Below the pieces are notes generated by a model. That model was not told the origin of the DNA and ran no database searches. It saw nothing but the letters and a program-made list of their open reading frames with translations. From an uncultured Bacillota bacterium (GTDB lineage Bacteria; Bacillota_I; Bacilli_A; RF39; UBA660): a DNA stretch of 55,215 nucleotides. The position numbers and the translations under genes are program-made. Numbering within the stretch: the stretch's first letter is position 1; every line of letters starts with the position of its first letter. Location of the stretch: positions 1 to 55,215 of the forward strand of contig CAMOKF010000004.1 of assembly GCA_946617625.1 (NCBI GenBank), read 5' to 3'. This document shows positions 20,101 through 28,223 of this stretch, one piece after another.

Positions 20101-23100
20101 TTTGCTGCTCCATAAACTACTGATGTATTAGCTCCACCATAGACATTTCGATAGATTGTTCCACCTACTATGTTTACTGTTGATGTTGCTGCTGTTTGTG
20201 AAGAACCTGTACCAGCAGAGTTTCCTGATCCAAAGACTGATCCATTAGGGGCAACTGATTCTGAAGTTCCTATTGTACTTGCTCCTTCTAATGTTACAGT
20301 AGTATTTCCTCTTACATATGCTTCGTTTCCTCCAGCATATAAACTTCCTGCAATTGAAGAATCTTTTACTTTGATATTTGCATTTCCTAGTACTTCTCCT
20401 TGATTTCCTCCACCGAAAGAGTTACCAGAAACACTAGCATTATTTATTGAAACTTCTGTATTAGTTTGAACATTTGCTCTATTTCCACCGCCATAGATAT
20501 TACCAAATGAACCGGCATTTACCTCTACATTTGTTTCTGTTACTGCTGCATAGTTTCCTCCACCGAATAAATCTGTAATTGTACCAGTGGTTACTTCTAC
20601 ATCAGTTGAACCTGTTACTGCTTTATATCCTCCACCATAAACAGAGTCAATATTTCCTTTTGTAATTAATACATTAGCAGTTACAGTATTTCCTCCGGCA
20701 TTATTTCCACCATATACTGAAGGTATATGTTGATTTGAATTGATTGTAACATTTGTCTCTGCTACAGTACCTAATTGGTTTGATCCTCCAAATACAGATT
20801 CTCCAATTGTTCCACCAGTTACATTTACATTAGTTGTTCCTGCTCCTACTTCGTTTCCTCCTCCGTAGATGCTTTGATTTGTTGTAGCTCCACTTACGTT
20901 AACATTTGCTGTTGTAGTGTTACCACCAATATTGTTAGCTCCAAATACATTTTGAACTGTACCTGAAGTAACTGTAACATTACTTGTAGTAATATCACCA
21001 CTTTCATTGGAACCACCATATACATTATTACTTATAGTTGCTCCTTGTAGATATATATTTGTTGTTGTTTGACCTGTATTATTTCCTCCTCCGAAAGCAT
21101 TACCTATAGTTCCTCCGTTTAAGTAAACTATATCTGTTCCGCTAGGACTTCCTACTAAGTCATTTCCACCAAATACTTTACCTATTGATCCACCATTTAC
21201 TGTTACTGTTATAGCACCATATTCTTTTGGAGTATAAGTGACATTATCTACTCTACCACCTTTACTACCTCCAAAAACATTATTTACAATTGTTCCTTTA
21301 TTTACTGTTACATTTGTTGTTTTAGAGTTAGTAAAGCTTCCGTTTTCTGTTGTTCCATTTACTGTACCAAAAGCTGATCCTCCATAGACATTTCCTTCAA
21401 TTTTAGGAATTGTTTGTAATGAAGTATCTCCTATTGTTACATTTACATTATCTCTTACATAAGTACCTGGATTATTATTATTTTGGTATCCACCTTCACC
21501 ACCACCGTAAACGTCAGTTTTTATTGTTCCACCATTTACATTTACATTAGTGCTTCCATAAATGACACCTTTAATATTTGATCCTCCAAATACTGAATTG
21601 TCTATTGTTCCACCATTTACTGTAACATTTACTGTAGCATTTACACTACTTGTTCCAGCTCCATTACGGTTTCCACCACCATAAACTGAACCATTAATTG
21701 TTCCGGCATAAACTCTGACATCTGTTGTTACTGCTCCACTTGTCTTACTTGCTCCAACAGCACCATAGTTTCCTCCTCCAAAGACACTTCCTTGGATTGT
21801 ACCGCCGTTTATAAGTACTCTAGAATTTCCAACTGATCCTATTGTTGAGACAGAGGAGTTACCATTTCCAGCACCGAATACATTTCCTGGCAATACTTCA
21901 AATAATCCTGTTGAGTTTCCACCTCCGATTAAGGCTTTTCCTCCTATGTAGACAAATGTATCACCATCTAGTGTACCTTTTCTACTATTTGATCCATCAC
22001 CACTATTACCATTGGATCCGCCGAATACACCATAGTTAACTTGTCCACCTGTTACTGCAACTATTCTGTTACCATATGTTTCAGATACTCCGGCTCCTCC
22101 TACTATAAGATCTACTTTTCCACCTTTAATGAATAAGTAAGAATCGTTCATAGTATTTCTAGAACTTGCTGAGAAGGCTCCACCAATTAAGTTATATATA
22201 TATCCACCTTCGACTATTACTTCTCTTGCGGCATAGTGTGTATTTCCTGTAGTACCACGGCCTCCTGCATAAATTCCACAAGAATAATTATTTTTACTAG
22301 TTCCATATGATCCACTTTTAACTATTTGAGTTACTGCTACTTTATTATCAGCATCACTTCTTAAGTTTCCTCCCCAGCCTCCAGCTGTTGAGTGATATAC
22401 ATGTAGATAATCATTATCTGTATCAATTCTGTCAAAGTCACATCCTAGAACTGCTACTCCATCTACATATTGATCTGTACTTGATTCGGCAGATCCACCA
22501 GTAACACTAATATTATTATATTTTCCACTTTCAACTATCATTTTATATCTTGTTAATGATGAACTTGATCCTGTTGATGATAAGTTTCCTGCCATTACAC
22601 TGTCAGCGTTAACTCGTGATGTGCTTGAAGGGAATTCGATTCCTCTTCCAATTTTAAAATTATGGTAGTTACCATATATATTTTCATATGTATTACTGCT
22701 TGGAGGTCCAGCATTATTAGATGCATCTGCATCTATATTACCTGATGTTGTTACATATTCTATTCTTAAATCTTCATTCGGAGAAATATATCCATTGTAT
22801 AAGTTTATACTTCCACTACTTCTATAATCGCTTCCTCCATAAAGTGATGTTATTGTCATTGGCTTTGTATTACGATATCTGCTGCTTGATCTATTTAGAG
22901 ATGCTCTTAATACAACTATATTAGTATCTCTTGTAGTTAAATAATATGTATTTGTATCTCCATTAGCTAAAGTATTTACTGTTCCATTAGTTGAATATGG
23001 AATTAATTGATAATATGTTTGATTATTTCCATTTCCAGAAGTTTGTAATTCTCCATTTTCATCATAGTATCCAGCTTTACTTCCACTTACTCTTACTGCT

Positions 23101-25040
23101 CTAAAGTATCCTGCTATAATATCTCCTGTATTTAGATAATTAGCAGTTACTGTATTGTATGTTACTGTAGATGCTCCATTATTATAATCTAATTCATAAT
23201 AAGTCTCATTTTCATCGTATTGTGATTCTGCTTGAATATAGTATGTACATGAACCCCACATAGAATTACATCTACCTGTTAATGGTTGACCATATTGATT
23301 ATATGCTCCATCTGGATATCTATTTCTAGTTGTTCTTCTTAGATAGTAAATACTGAAATCATCAGTTCCATAGTCTCTATAGGAATATGTTGTTTGAACC
23401 ATTCCCTCTGTAAAATCATCTTCTGCTGTTCCTAAAGTTTGAGATGAAGTCATTTGGTATATTTTTCCTTTAGTCCAAGATGCATACATAGTTATACTTG
23501 TTGCAACACTAGGATTTGATGGAGCTGGTATAGTTACATATCTATCATAAGTATCCATATCAATACTTACTTCTGCTCCGGTATAATCTGTAATCCATCC
23601 ATTAAACATTAGCTCTGACCCGTTTTCCATTGGTCTTTTTGCATATGGATTATCTATTAAAGGTATTTTTACTTTTCCATTTTCTATTGGATAATATTTG
23701 TAATATATAAAGTTTTTATAATTATCTGCATTACTTACATATCCTATTCTATTAGTATGATCTATACTTGCTCCAGAATATTTAATATATATTTTTGCTA
23801 AATTTGATGTTGTATATAAATTTTTATTTGTAAAGTTTGGTATCGTGTTTTCTTCTTTAAAGTCAACGTAATTTTGTCCTTCATAATAATCCCAATCAGA
23901 TTGAAGATCATTTATGTATACAGTACCAGTTGAAGATTCTTTTCCTGTTGCATGTAATGCTATTGGAGTAGAACCTCCAGGCATTGTTGGACCTGTTGCA
24001 GGTTCTGTTTGAGGTTCTTCTTCTTCAGGTTCTTTGACTGCTAATATAATTTGATTATTCTCAGATTTCCACTCATAATCTGTAAGATTTAAATTAAATG
24101 CATCTATTACTGATTGCTCAGTTACTTCTGTTTCTCCTAAGTAATATTTTGATTCTTTGTATTCATAGATATTTGTTAAAGTTTGTTCGTTCTCTTCGTT
24201 GATTTTCTGTAATTCGTTTTCACTTTCTATACTATAAATAACATTTGTAAGAGGAGATTCTGTACTTCTTGTAATCATAGATGCATTAGCAACTGTAGTT
24301 ACTGCCATTTCTCCATATATACTTACATTTTTAATAGTATAGTCTTCTCCAATAATTCCAATGAATCCAGCTACATTACTGTTTTCTGTTAATTCCATTT
24401 CTGATACATCAATATTTATATTTCTTATGGAAATATTACTTAAAGAGTTTGGAGTTCCAGAATCATTTGTTAAAGCTCCGGCTAGAGCTCCAACATCTAC
24501 ATTACCAGTTCCAGTAACTGTAATAGTCATTCCATCTATATTTAAATTATTAATTGTTGCATTATTTAAATGTCCAAACAACCCAAAATAATCTGTTTTT
24601 ATTTCTTCAGTTCCTGTAGGTTCTGTACCTTCTCCACTTTCTTCTGCCAGACTTTCTCCTGTTACAACAGCATTCTTAATTGTATTTCCATTTCCTTCAA
24701 TGTGTCCTGCGAATGGAGTCTCTGTTCCTATAGGAGCTAATGCATGGCTTCCTAAGTTTATATCTTTTGTTATTGAGTAATATAGAGTACTATAGCTAAT
24801 TGCCTCTGTTCCAGACATTACTTTTTGTAAGTAAGCTAGCTCGTTTCCGTTTGATATTAAATATGGGTTATCTTGTGTACCATTTCCTCCACCAAATCCT
24901 GTTGCAATAGTTGTACCATCCCATATTTCATTTGTTTCATCTCCTAATGCAGCTCGATTAGTGTAGATAAAAAAGAAGGCCACACTCAAAACTGCAAGAA
25001 AAACAATTGTTACAATTATTGTTAATACTTTCTTTTTCAA
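17175..25040 (-). CDS. giant secreted repeat protein (probable beta-helix surface/adhesin-like protein)
   Basis: 2621 aa; N-terminal TM/signal; GLUG-like N-terminal region; FNGWITDYTG...ITMYASWTKGK InlB B-repeat-like segment; about two dozen [FY]GG(G/S)N-type repeats; no LPXTG or C-terminal TM seen. Confidence 0.8.
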   Translation of the reverse strand: MKKKVLTIIVTIVFLAVLSVAFFFIYTNRAALGDETNEIWDGTTIATGFGGGNGTQDNPYLISNGNELAYLQKVMSGTEAISYSTLYYSITKDINLGSHALAPIGTETPFAGHIEGNGNTIKNAVVTGESLAEESGEGTEPTGTEEIKTDYFGLFGHLNNATINNLNIDGMTITVTGTGNVDVGALAGALTNDSGTPNSLSNISIRNINIDVSEMELTENSNVAGFIGIIGEDYTIKNVSIYGEMAVTTVANASMITRSTESPLTNVIYSIESENELQKINEENEQTLTNIYEYKESKYYLGETEVTEQSVIDAFNLNLTDYEWKSENNQIILAVKEPEEEEPQTEPATGPTMPGGSTPIALHATGKESSTGTVYINDLQSDWDYYEGQNYVDFKEENTIPNFTNKNLYTTSNLAKIYIKYSGASIDHTNRIGYVSNADNYKNFIYYKYYPIENGKVKIPLIDNPYAKRPMENGSELMFNGWITDYTGAEVSIDMDTYDRYVTIPAPSNPSVATSITMYASWTKGKIYQMTSSQTLGTAEDDFTEGMVQTTYSYRDYGTDDFSIYYLRRTTRNRYPDGAYNQYGQPLTGRCNSMWGSCTYYIQAESQYDENETYYELDYNNGASTVTYNTVTANYLNTGDIIAGYFRAVRVSGSKAGYYDENGELQTSGNGNNQTYYQLIPYSTNGTVNTLANGDTNTYYLTTRDTNIVVLRASLNRSSSRYRNTKPMTITSLYGGSDYRSSGSINLYNGYISPNEDLRIEYVTTSGNIDADASNNAGPPSSNTYENIYGNYHNFKIGRGIEFPSSTSRVNADSVMAGNLSSTGSSSSLTRYKMIVESGKYNNISVTGGSAESSTDQYVDGVAVLGCDFDRIDTDNDYLHVYHSTAGGWGGNLRSDADNKVAVTQIVKSGSYGTSKNNYSCGIYAGGRGTTGNTHYAAREVIVEGGYIYNLIGGAFSASSRNTMNDSYLFIKGGKVDLIVGGAGVSETYGNRIVAVTGGQVNYGVFGGSNGNSGDGSNSRKGTLDGDTFVYIGGKALIGGGNSTGLFEVLPGNVFGAGNGNSSVSTIGSVGNSRVLINGGTIQGSVFGGGNYGAVGASKTSGAVTTDVRVYAGTINGSVYGGGNRNGAGTSSVNATVNVTVNGGTIDNSVFGGSNIKGVIYGSTNVNVNGGTIKTDVYGGGEGGYQNNNNPGTYVRDNVNVTIGDTSLQTIPKIEGNVYGGSAFGTVNGTTENGSFTNSKTTNVTVNKGTIVNNVFGGSKGGRVDNVTYTPKEYGAITVTVNGGSIGKVFGGNDLVGSPSGTDIVYLNGGTIGNAFGGGNNTGQTTTNIYLQGATISNNVYGGSNESGDITTSNVTVTSGTVQNVFGANNIGGNTTTANVNVSGATTNQSIYGGGNEVGAGTTNVNVTGGTIGESVFGGSNQLGTVAETNVTINSNQHIPSVYGGNNAGGNTVTANVLITKGNIDSVYGGGYKAVTGSTDVEVTTGTITDLFGGGNYAAVTETNVEVNAGSFGNIYGGGNRANVQTNTEVSINNASVSGNSFGGGNQGEVLGNANIKVKDSSIAGSLYAGGNEAYVRGNTTVTLEGASTIGTSESVAPNGSVFGSGNSAGTGSSQTAATSTVNIVGGTIYRNVYGGANTSVVYGAAKVNIGTAAVNKNGLEEESILIKGTVFGGGESNASGSPTYDYTAISVTQEIDININGEGYTENSHTFKLEGSIFGSGNASSSSGTSSIYIKKLGTLASPSENVSIQRTQNLTIDESVIHLTGAKDTTNKYSDDLYSFSLIGKRLAQDSSIGGLTIKNNTTLLLDYNANQLVSFTSAVDVEEGGVVTQKVAEVNINDETKLVTKNVDNRVYMLANKNLNVALDEDATEYGKVTGMTFFGMYRNSAGNITQTGVYNCSNYTYGTSSSASDLVIGSSYVLGQHTTNHDITKDGFYTNYLDEETNYNVVRTAYIQPTPDNTNYYRWQIGTESIEYEFIMTASKYLSMGTHALSLIDFPNGDTKFTVLQFDDSEFQNDLTLVDESQVPKFARVGSDESKKFGLNMKSETTEWTGFKKTSFLSANGGSYTGDQVYLTNSEAGAASLMFYLYHAKNIEMEGDLGTLKITMEAETPKNGYEMDVKIVTIKINIVAQAHNDGDQYDASITYGKKYSMPITTAVNITPKSQFTEYFSLISNSQQTEVYGTNLDNYRTLVSSYVLPVGTTITMLDVSRETPKYYYYEVDSTNYQQKVNQLSVDHEVTYKLSDFLAMDTTTSSNKYSDLTMNNAYYDDDLGMAYEEFLFIFDFKGANITSAQLDNEMLFEMRNSQDRTTISVLEKRLEDRAMVFNIHTTSNIALSQTVTTANKNYYYDSPNTTIYTSEVAYTTGGSNIKVIDTNYEASCMGVNIQFFNSEGNSVSSSMLSGTKITINNVDYFVDSDGVFRIKLADKVTRLTRNLNITVDSLLPAGNYTVKYSIIASSDGLHSSELDTHTYTENIQVVSANNEITVDNHDKTKIFYSDTGLNELGENTNSYVIKYRSSLNNTNLRLSVYKRKINRYDTTEYEEVDHTTVISTSLARTMSSTYPYEVTIPFGTSPRSVSLEINSNAPSGTYKLVFKLCDGDQVVDTDEAYLIVKKQVVSN
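19860..22200 (-). repeat. intragenic repeat region encoding tandem [FY]GG(G/S)N units
   Basis: Units such as TNVNVTGGTIGESVFGGSNQLG and TNVEVNAGSFGNIYGGGNRANV recur across about 780 aa; boundaries approximate. Confidence 0.8.
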
Positions 25041-25057
25041 GTGTACCTCCTTACTAA

Positions 25058-26332
25058 TTAGTAATTATTAATTTCTACTAATTTCTTTTCTCTATTTAGA
25101 TCTAAGTTATCGTTTTTATTGTATTTTTTTGATACTCTTTCTATAAATGCAATTAGTTCTTTTAATTTTTTCTTATCATATTTTTCTTTTACTACTACAA
25201 ATGAATTATTCTTATCTATAAGTATTTTATATTTTAGTATCTTGAATACTCCATCAAAGAAATTCTCATCATTATATAGTATTGCTATAAATAAGATTTT
25301 TAAGAATGCATAGATTGGTAAATCATAAATCTTATTTCTTAATTCTTTATATAATCCAATCTTATCGATATCATAATCAAACAATTCTTTAAATGGAACT
25401 TCATTTATTTCTTTATCAAGTAAATCATATCTTCCATTTTGTAGATGTAGACATAATCTATAAATATATTTATATTTCTTTTGCCATTCTTTTGTAAGAT
25501 GTGTTGTTTCTAATTGACCATTATTAACTTTAAGTACTACATCAACTATATTGTAAATATCTTCTTCTTTCTTTTCTCTATCTTGTGTAACTACTTTAAT
25601 ATCATCATTTTCAGCATCAAGTACTTCTATTTCATCATCTTCTAGAACTTCTAGGCTATCTGATACTTTTTGCTCTTTTTCTAACTTCTTTCTTAAACTT
25701 TTCAATTCACTTAGTGGAATTGTTATTGTTAGTCCAGAATGTTCATTATAATTATTTCTATCTTGTGGACTACAGAAGATATCTTGCGGTAGAACTTCTT
25801 TATATTCTCTTTTGATCTCAGGTTCTACTGCTTTTTCTTCCTCCTTTAAATCTTCTTTCTTAAATAACTTTTTAAAGAATCCATCAAAGTTAAGTAAGGC
25901 AATTACAATTAATATTATAAATACTAGTACTACAAATTCTAATAAGAATTTAGGAGATACTACAAATACTATTTTACCTATGATATCATTTTTGGTAATT
26001 GCTTTATCATATGTATCATTTGCATCACCTTTTGTTACAAATTTATCTCCTGTTTTTTGTATTAATCGGTGAGTTACTATCGACTTCTCACTTTTATAAG
26101 CAATGATATCATCAACATTAACTTCTTTAGTAATATCAACTAAAACTATATCATTTACTTCTATTTCACCTGACATAGATCCACTTACTACTACGAAATA
26201 TGTGTAACCAAAAATATTAACATAATCTTTATGTAGAATATCTAAACATACAAATACGTAGCAACATAAACCTACTAAAAAGATTAAAAATGTATAAAAT
26301 ATGTACTTAAAAATTGCTTTTATCTTTTTCAT
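25058..26332 (-). CDS. SipW-type signal peptidase I with about 270-aa C-terminal extension
   Basis: VVVSGSMSGEIEVNDIVLV and KSIVTHRLIQ (Ser/His); second TM then long charged tail; start MKKIKAIF at 26332 (ORF track 26338). Confidence 0.8.
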   Translation of the reverse strand: MKKIKAIFKYIFYTFLIFLVGLCCYVFVCLDILHKDYVNIFGYTYFVVVSGSMSGEIEVNDIVLVDITKEVNVDDIIAYKSEKSIVTHRLIQKTGDKFVTKGDANDTYDKAITKNDIIGKIVFVVSPKFLLEFVVLVFIILIVIALLNFDGFFKKLFKKEDLKEEEKAVEPEIKREYKEVLPQDIFCSPQDRNNYNEHSGLTITIPLSELKSLRKKLEKEQKVSDSLEVLEDDEIEVLDAENDDIKVVTQDREKKEEDIYNIVDVVLKVNNGQLETTHLTKEWQKKYKYIYRLCLHLQNGRYDLLDKEINEVPFKELFDYDIDKIGLYKELRNKIYDLPIYAFLKILFIAILYNDENFFDGVFKILKYKILIDKNNSFVVVKEKYDKKKLKELIAFIERVSKKYNKNDNLDLNREKKLVEINNY

Positions 26333-26360
26333 AAACACGACTCCATTTTATTCTCTTTTA

Positions 26361-26369
26361 ATTATATCA
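26361..26369 (-). promoter_or_regulatory. extended -10 promoter upstream of the 25058-26332 gene
   Basis: TATATGATATAATTAAAAG on minus strand; TGA-TATAAT, just after a terminator. Confidence 0.55.
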
Positions 26370-26380
26370 TATAACCATTA

Positions 26381-26403
26381 AAAAAGGAAACCATAGTTTC
26401 CTT
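26381..26403 (-). terminator. intrinsic terminator
   Basis: AAGGAAAC-TATG-GTTTCCTT plus T tract on minus strand after the 26412 CDS stop. Confidence 0.85.
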
Positions 26404-26411
26404 ATTTTTTA

Positions 26412-28043
26412 TTAAATTATTTCTGTATCTAATGGTTTAATTTTATTATAATCACAAATGAATTTAATATTCTCCATAGATAAAATATTATTCTCAATAT
26501 TTTGGATTAAATAAATTAAAGATACATCATTTAAAAGAGAGTCAATTCCATCTTTACTTACTTTTTCAGTAGAAATATTTAGTCCTAAAAGCTTATATTT
26601 ATTGCTTACAGTTTCAGTAATATCTAATTTGTTAAATACAAATATTCCATCTAAGAAATTACCATTAGGATCATAAACAAAGTCTATATAATCATCTATT
26701 TCCTTTTCAATATCAACATTTAATTCTTCTTTATTTATTTCTTTTAGAGCTCTATCTAAATATGAGTAAGAAGATAATGCCACATTAAATAATTCATGGA
26801 CATTAGATCCATCTTTAATATTTGCATCTAAGTTCATAGATATTTTAGCTTCATCATAAGTAGTAAAATCAGTCATTATCTTATCAAATAGCTCATTCAT
26901 TTTTACTTTATTGATGTTTTGCTTATCTATATTTTCTTTTGCAAATAAACCTTTCCCACAACTTTTTTGATATTCTTTATATAGTTTATCTTTATCTTTG
27001 TTATCTTTATCTAGTTCTTTTTCAATATTTTGGAATGTTGTTTTAATATTAGCTCTAGCATTATACTTTTCTACTAAATCTGTAACTATAAACTCATATT
27101 TATAGTATTTCTTTAATATTTTCAAAGTATTATATAAATCTATTATATTATCTTTAAATTTAAGCTTATCTTCTACTGATAAATCTTGATATGATCCTGT
27201 TACTACAAAGGAATCATAGATTTTATTTCTAGTAGCAGAATCTCTTAAGTAATTATCAATATTATGCTTACCTTGTAAGAAGTCTCTTAAAATATTATAA
27301 TCATCATTTTCAATATCTTCTTCTAGAGATTTTCTAGAAAGGGTATATACTTCTTCAATATTCTTTAATTCTACTTCATTTTCTTTTGTTAATTCATCTT
27401 CACGTGTTTTTATATATGATTTTATTTGCTTTTCATATTTTTTTAGTATTGTTAATAGGTTTTGTCTTATTTCTAATACTATTTCTGGACATTCCCAATA
27501 TACTTTTTCAAACTTCTTCTTTCTTTCATTTTGATCAGTTGTTTCAAAGTATGTATTGAAATAATCTTCTGTAAACATAGTATATTTAAAGTCTTCTATG
27601 TTTAATGTGATATTCATTACTTCAAAACTTTTTTGGAATTTATCTAAAATTATATTAAGTTCACTCAAAGATGTTTCTTCTTTTATTGCATATATCAAAT
27701 CATAGAATCCAAGTTTAAAATTATTACTCATAAACTTATTAGTATATATAAGTAAATCTTGTAATTTCTTTAATTTTTCTTTTCTTTCTTCATAATTAGC
27801 ATTTTTATTTAGAGGTAATAATACATTACATCTATTTTCTAACTCTACTAGTACCTTTTTCTTGTAGTCTTCATAAATATCTATTTTTTCTCTTACGTAG
27901 GCATTTCTACCTTCAACAGCTTCTTTATGAAATTTCTTTTTTAATGCTTTTGTCCCACTTTTTCTTTCTAATTCAAAATTATCAATATAATCATTTATTG
28001 AGGAGATATCTAATACTAAATTACTTTCATCAACTTTGCTCAT
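26412..28043 (-). CDS. large charged, probably coiled-coil cytosolic protein of unknown function
   Basis: 543 aa, Lys/Glu-rich helical composition, no TM; inside the surface locus. Confidence 0.65.
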   Translation of the reverse strand: MSKVDESNLVLDISSINDYIDNFELERKSGTKALKKKFHKEAVEGRNAYVREKIDIYEDYKKKVLVELENRCNVLLPLNKNANYEERKEKLKKLQDLLIYTNKFMSNNFKLGFYDLIYAIKEETSLSELNIILDKFQKSFEVMNITLNIEDFKYTMFTEDYFNTYFETTDQNERKKKFEKVYWECPEIVLEIRQNLLTILKKYEKQIKSYIKTREDELTKENEVELKNIEEVYTLSRKSLEEDIENDDYNILRDFLQGKHNIDNYLRDSATRNKIYDSFVVTGSYQDLSVEDKLKFKDNIIDLYNTLKILKKYYKYEFIVTDLVEKYNARANIKTTFQNIEKELDKDNKDKDKLYKEYQKSCGKGLFAKENIDKQNINKVKMNELFDKIMTDFTTYDEAKISMNLDANIKDGSNVHELFNVALSSYSYLDRALKEINKEELNVDIEKEIDDYIDFVYDPNGNFLDGIFVFNKLDITETVSNKYKLLGLNISTEKVSKDGIDSLLNDVSLIYLIQNIENNILSMENIKFICDYNKIKPLDTEII

Positions 28044-28161
28044 TTTTTGGCTCCTCTTCTTCTTCTACTATAATACTATCTTTTAAGTGGTTTATTTCTT
28101 GATCTACTTTTTCATATATTTCAAGTAATTCTTCATTATTAAATATATTTAATTCATCCAT
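28030..28161 (-). CDS. small acidic ORF, absent from the supplied ORF track
   Basis: MDELNIFNNEELLEIYEKVDQEINHLKDSIIVEEEEEPKNEQS (43 aa, TGA stop); AGGAG RBS 7-8 nt upstream; overlaps the start of the 543-aa gene by 14 nt. Confidence 0.6.
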   Translation of the reverse strand: MDELNIFNNEELLEIYEKVDQEINHLKDSIIVEEEEEPKNEQS

Positions 28162-28177
28162 ATTTTCACTCCTCTAG

Positions 28178-28204
28178 AAGAAAAGACCTTCTTTATGAAG
28201 GCCT
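28178..28204 (-). terminator. intrinsic terminator/attenuator inside the surface operon
   Basis: AGGCCTTC-ATAAA-GAAGGTCT then TTTCTTC on minus strand. Confidence 0.75.
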
Positions 28205-28223
28205 TGATTATATTTATTATATA

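Noticed and set aside
20170-20403. Plus-strand ORFs within the giant gene (also 21842..22039, 22721..22924, 24361..24591)
   Set aside because: Antisense to a clear coding frame, low-complexity products, no RBS support.
19860-22200. Repetitive plus-strand pattern (ccaccataaac/cctccaccgaaa) resembling a repeat array
   Set aside because: It is the reverse complement of the coding repeats of the giant protein; units are degenerate and in frame, not CRISPR or satellite DNA.
17175-25040. LPXTG or other sortase anchoring of the giant protein
   Set aside because: No LPXTG-like motif or C-terminal hydrophobic tail; no sortase in the window.
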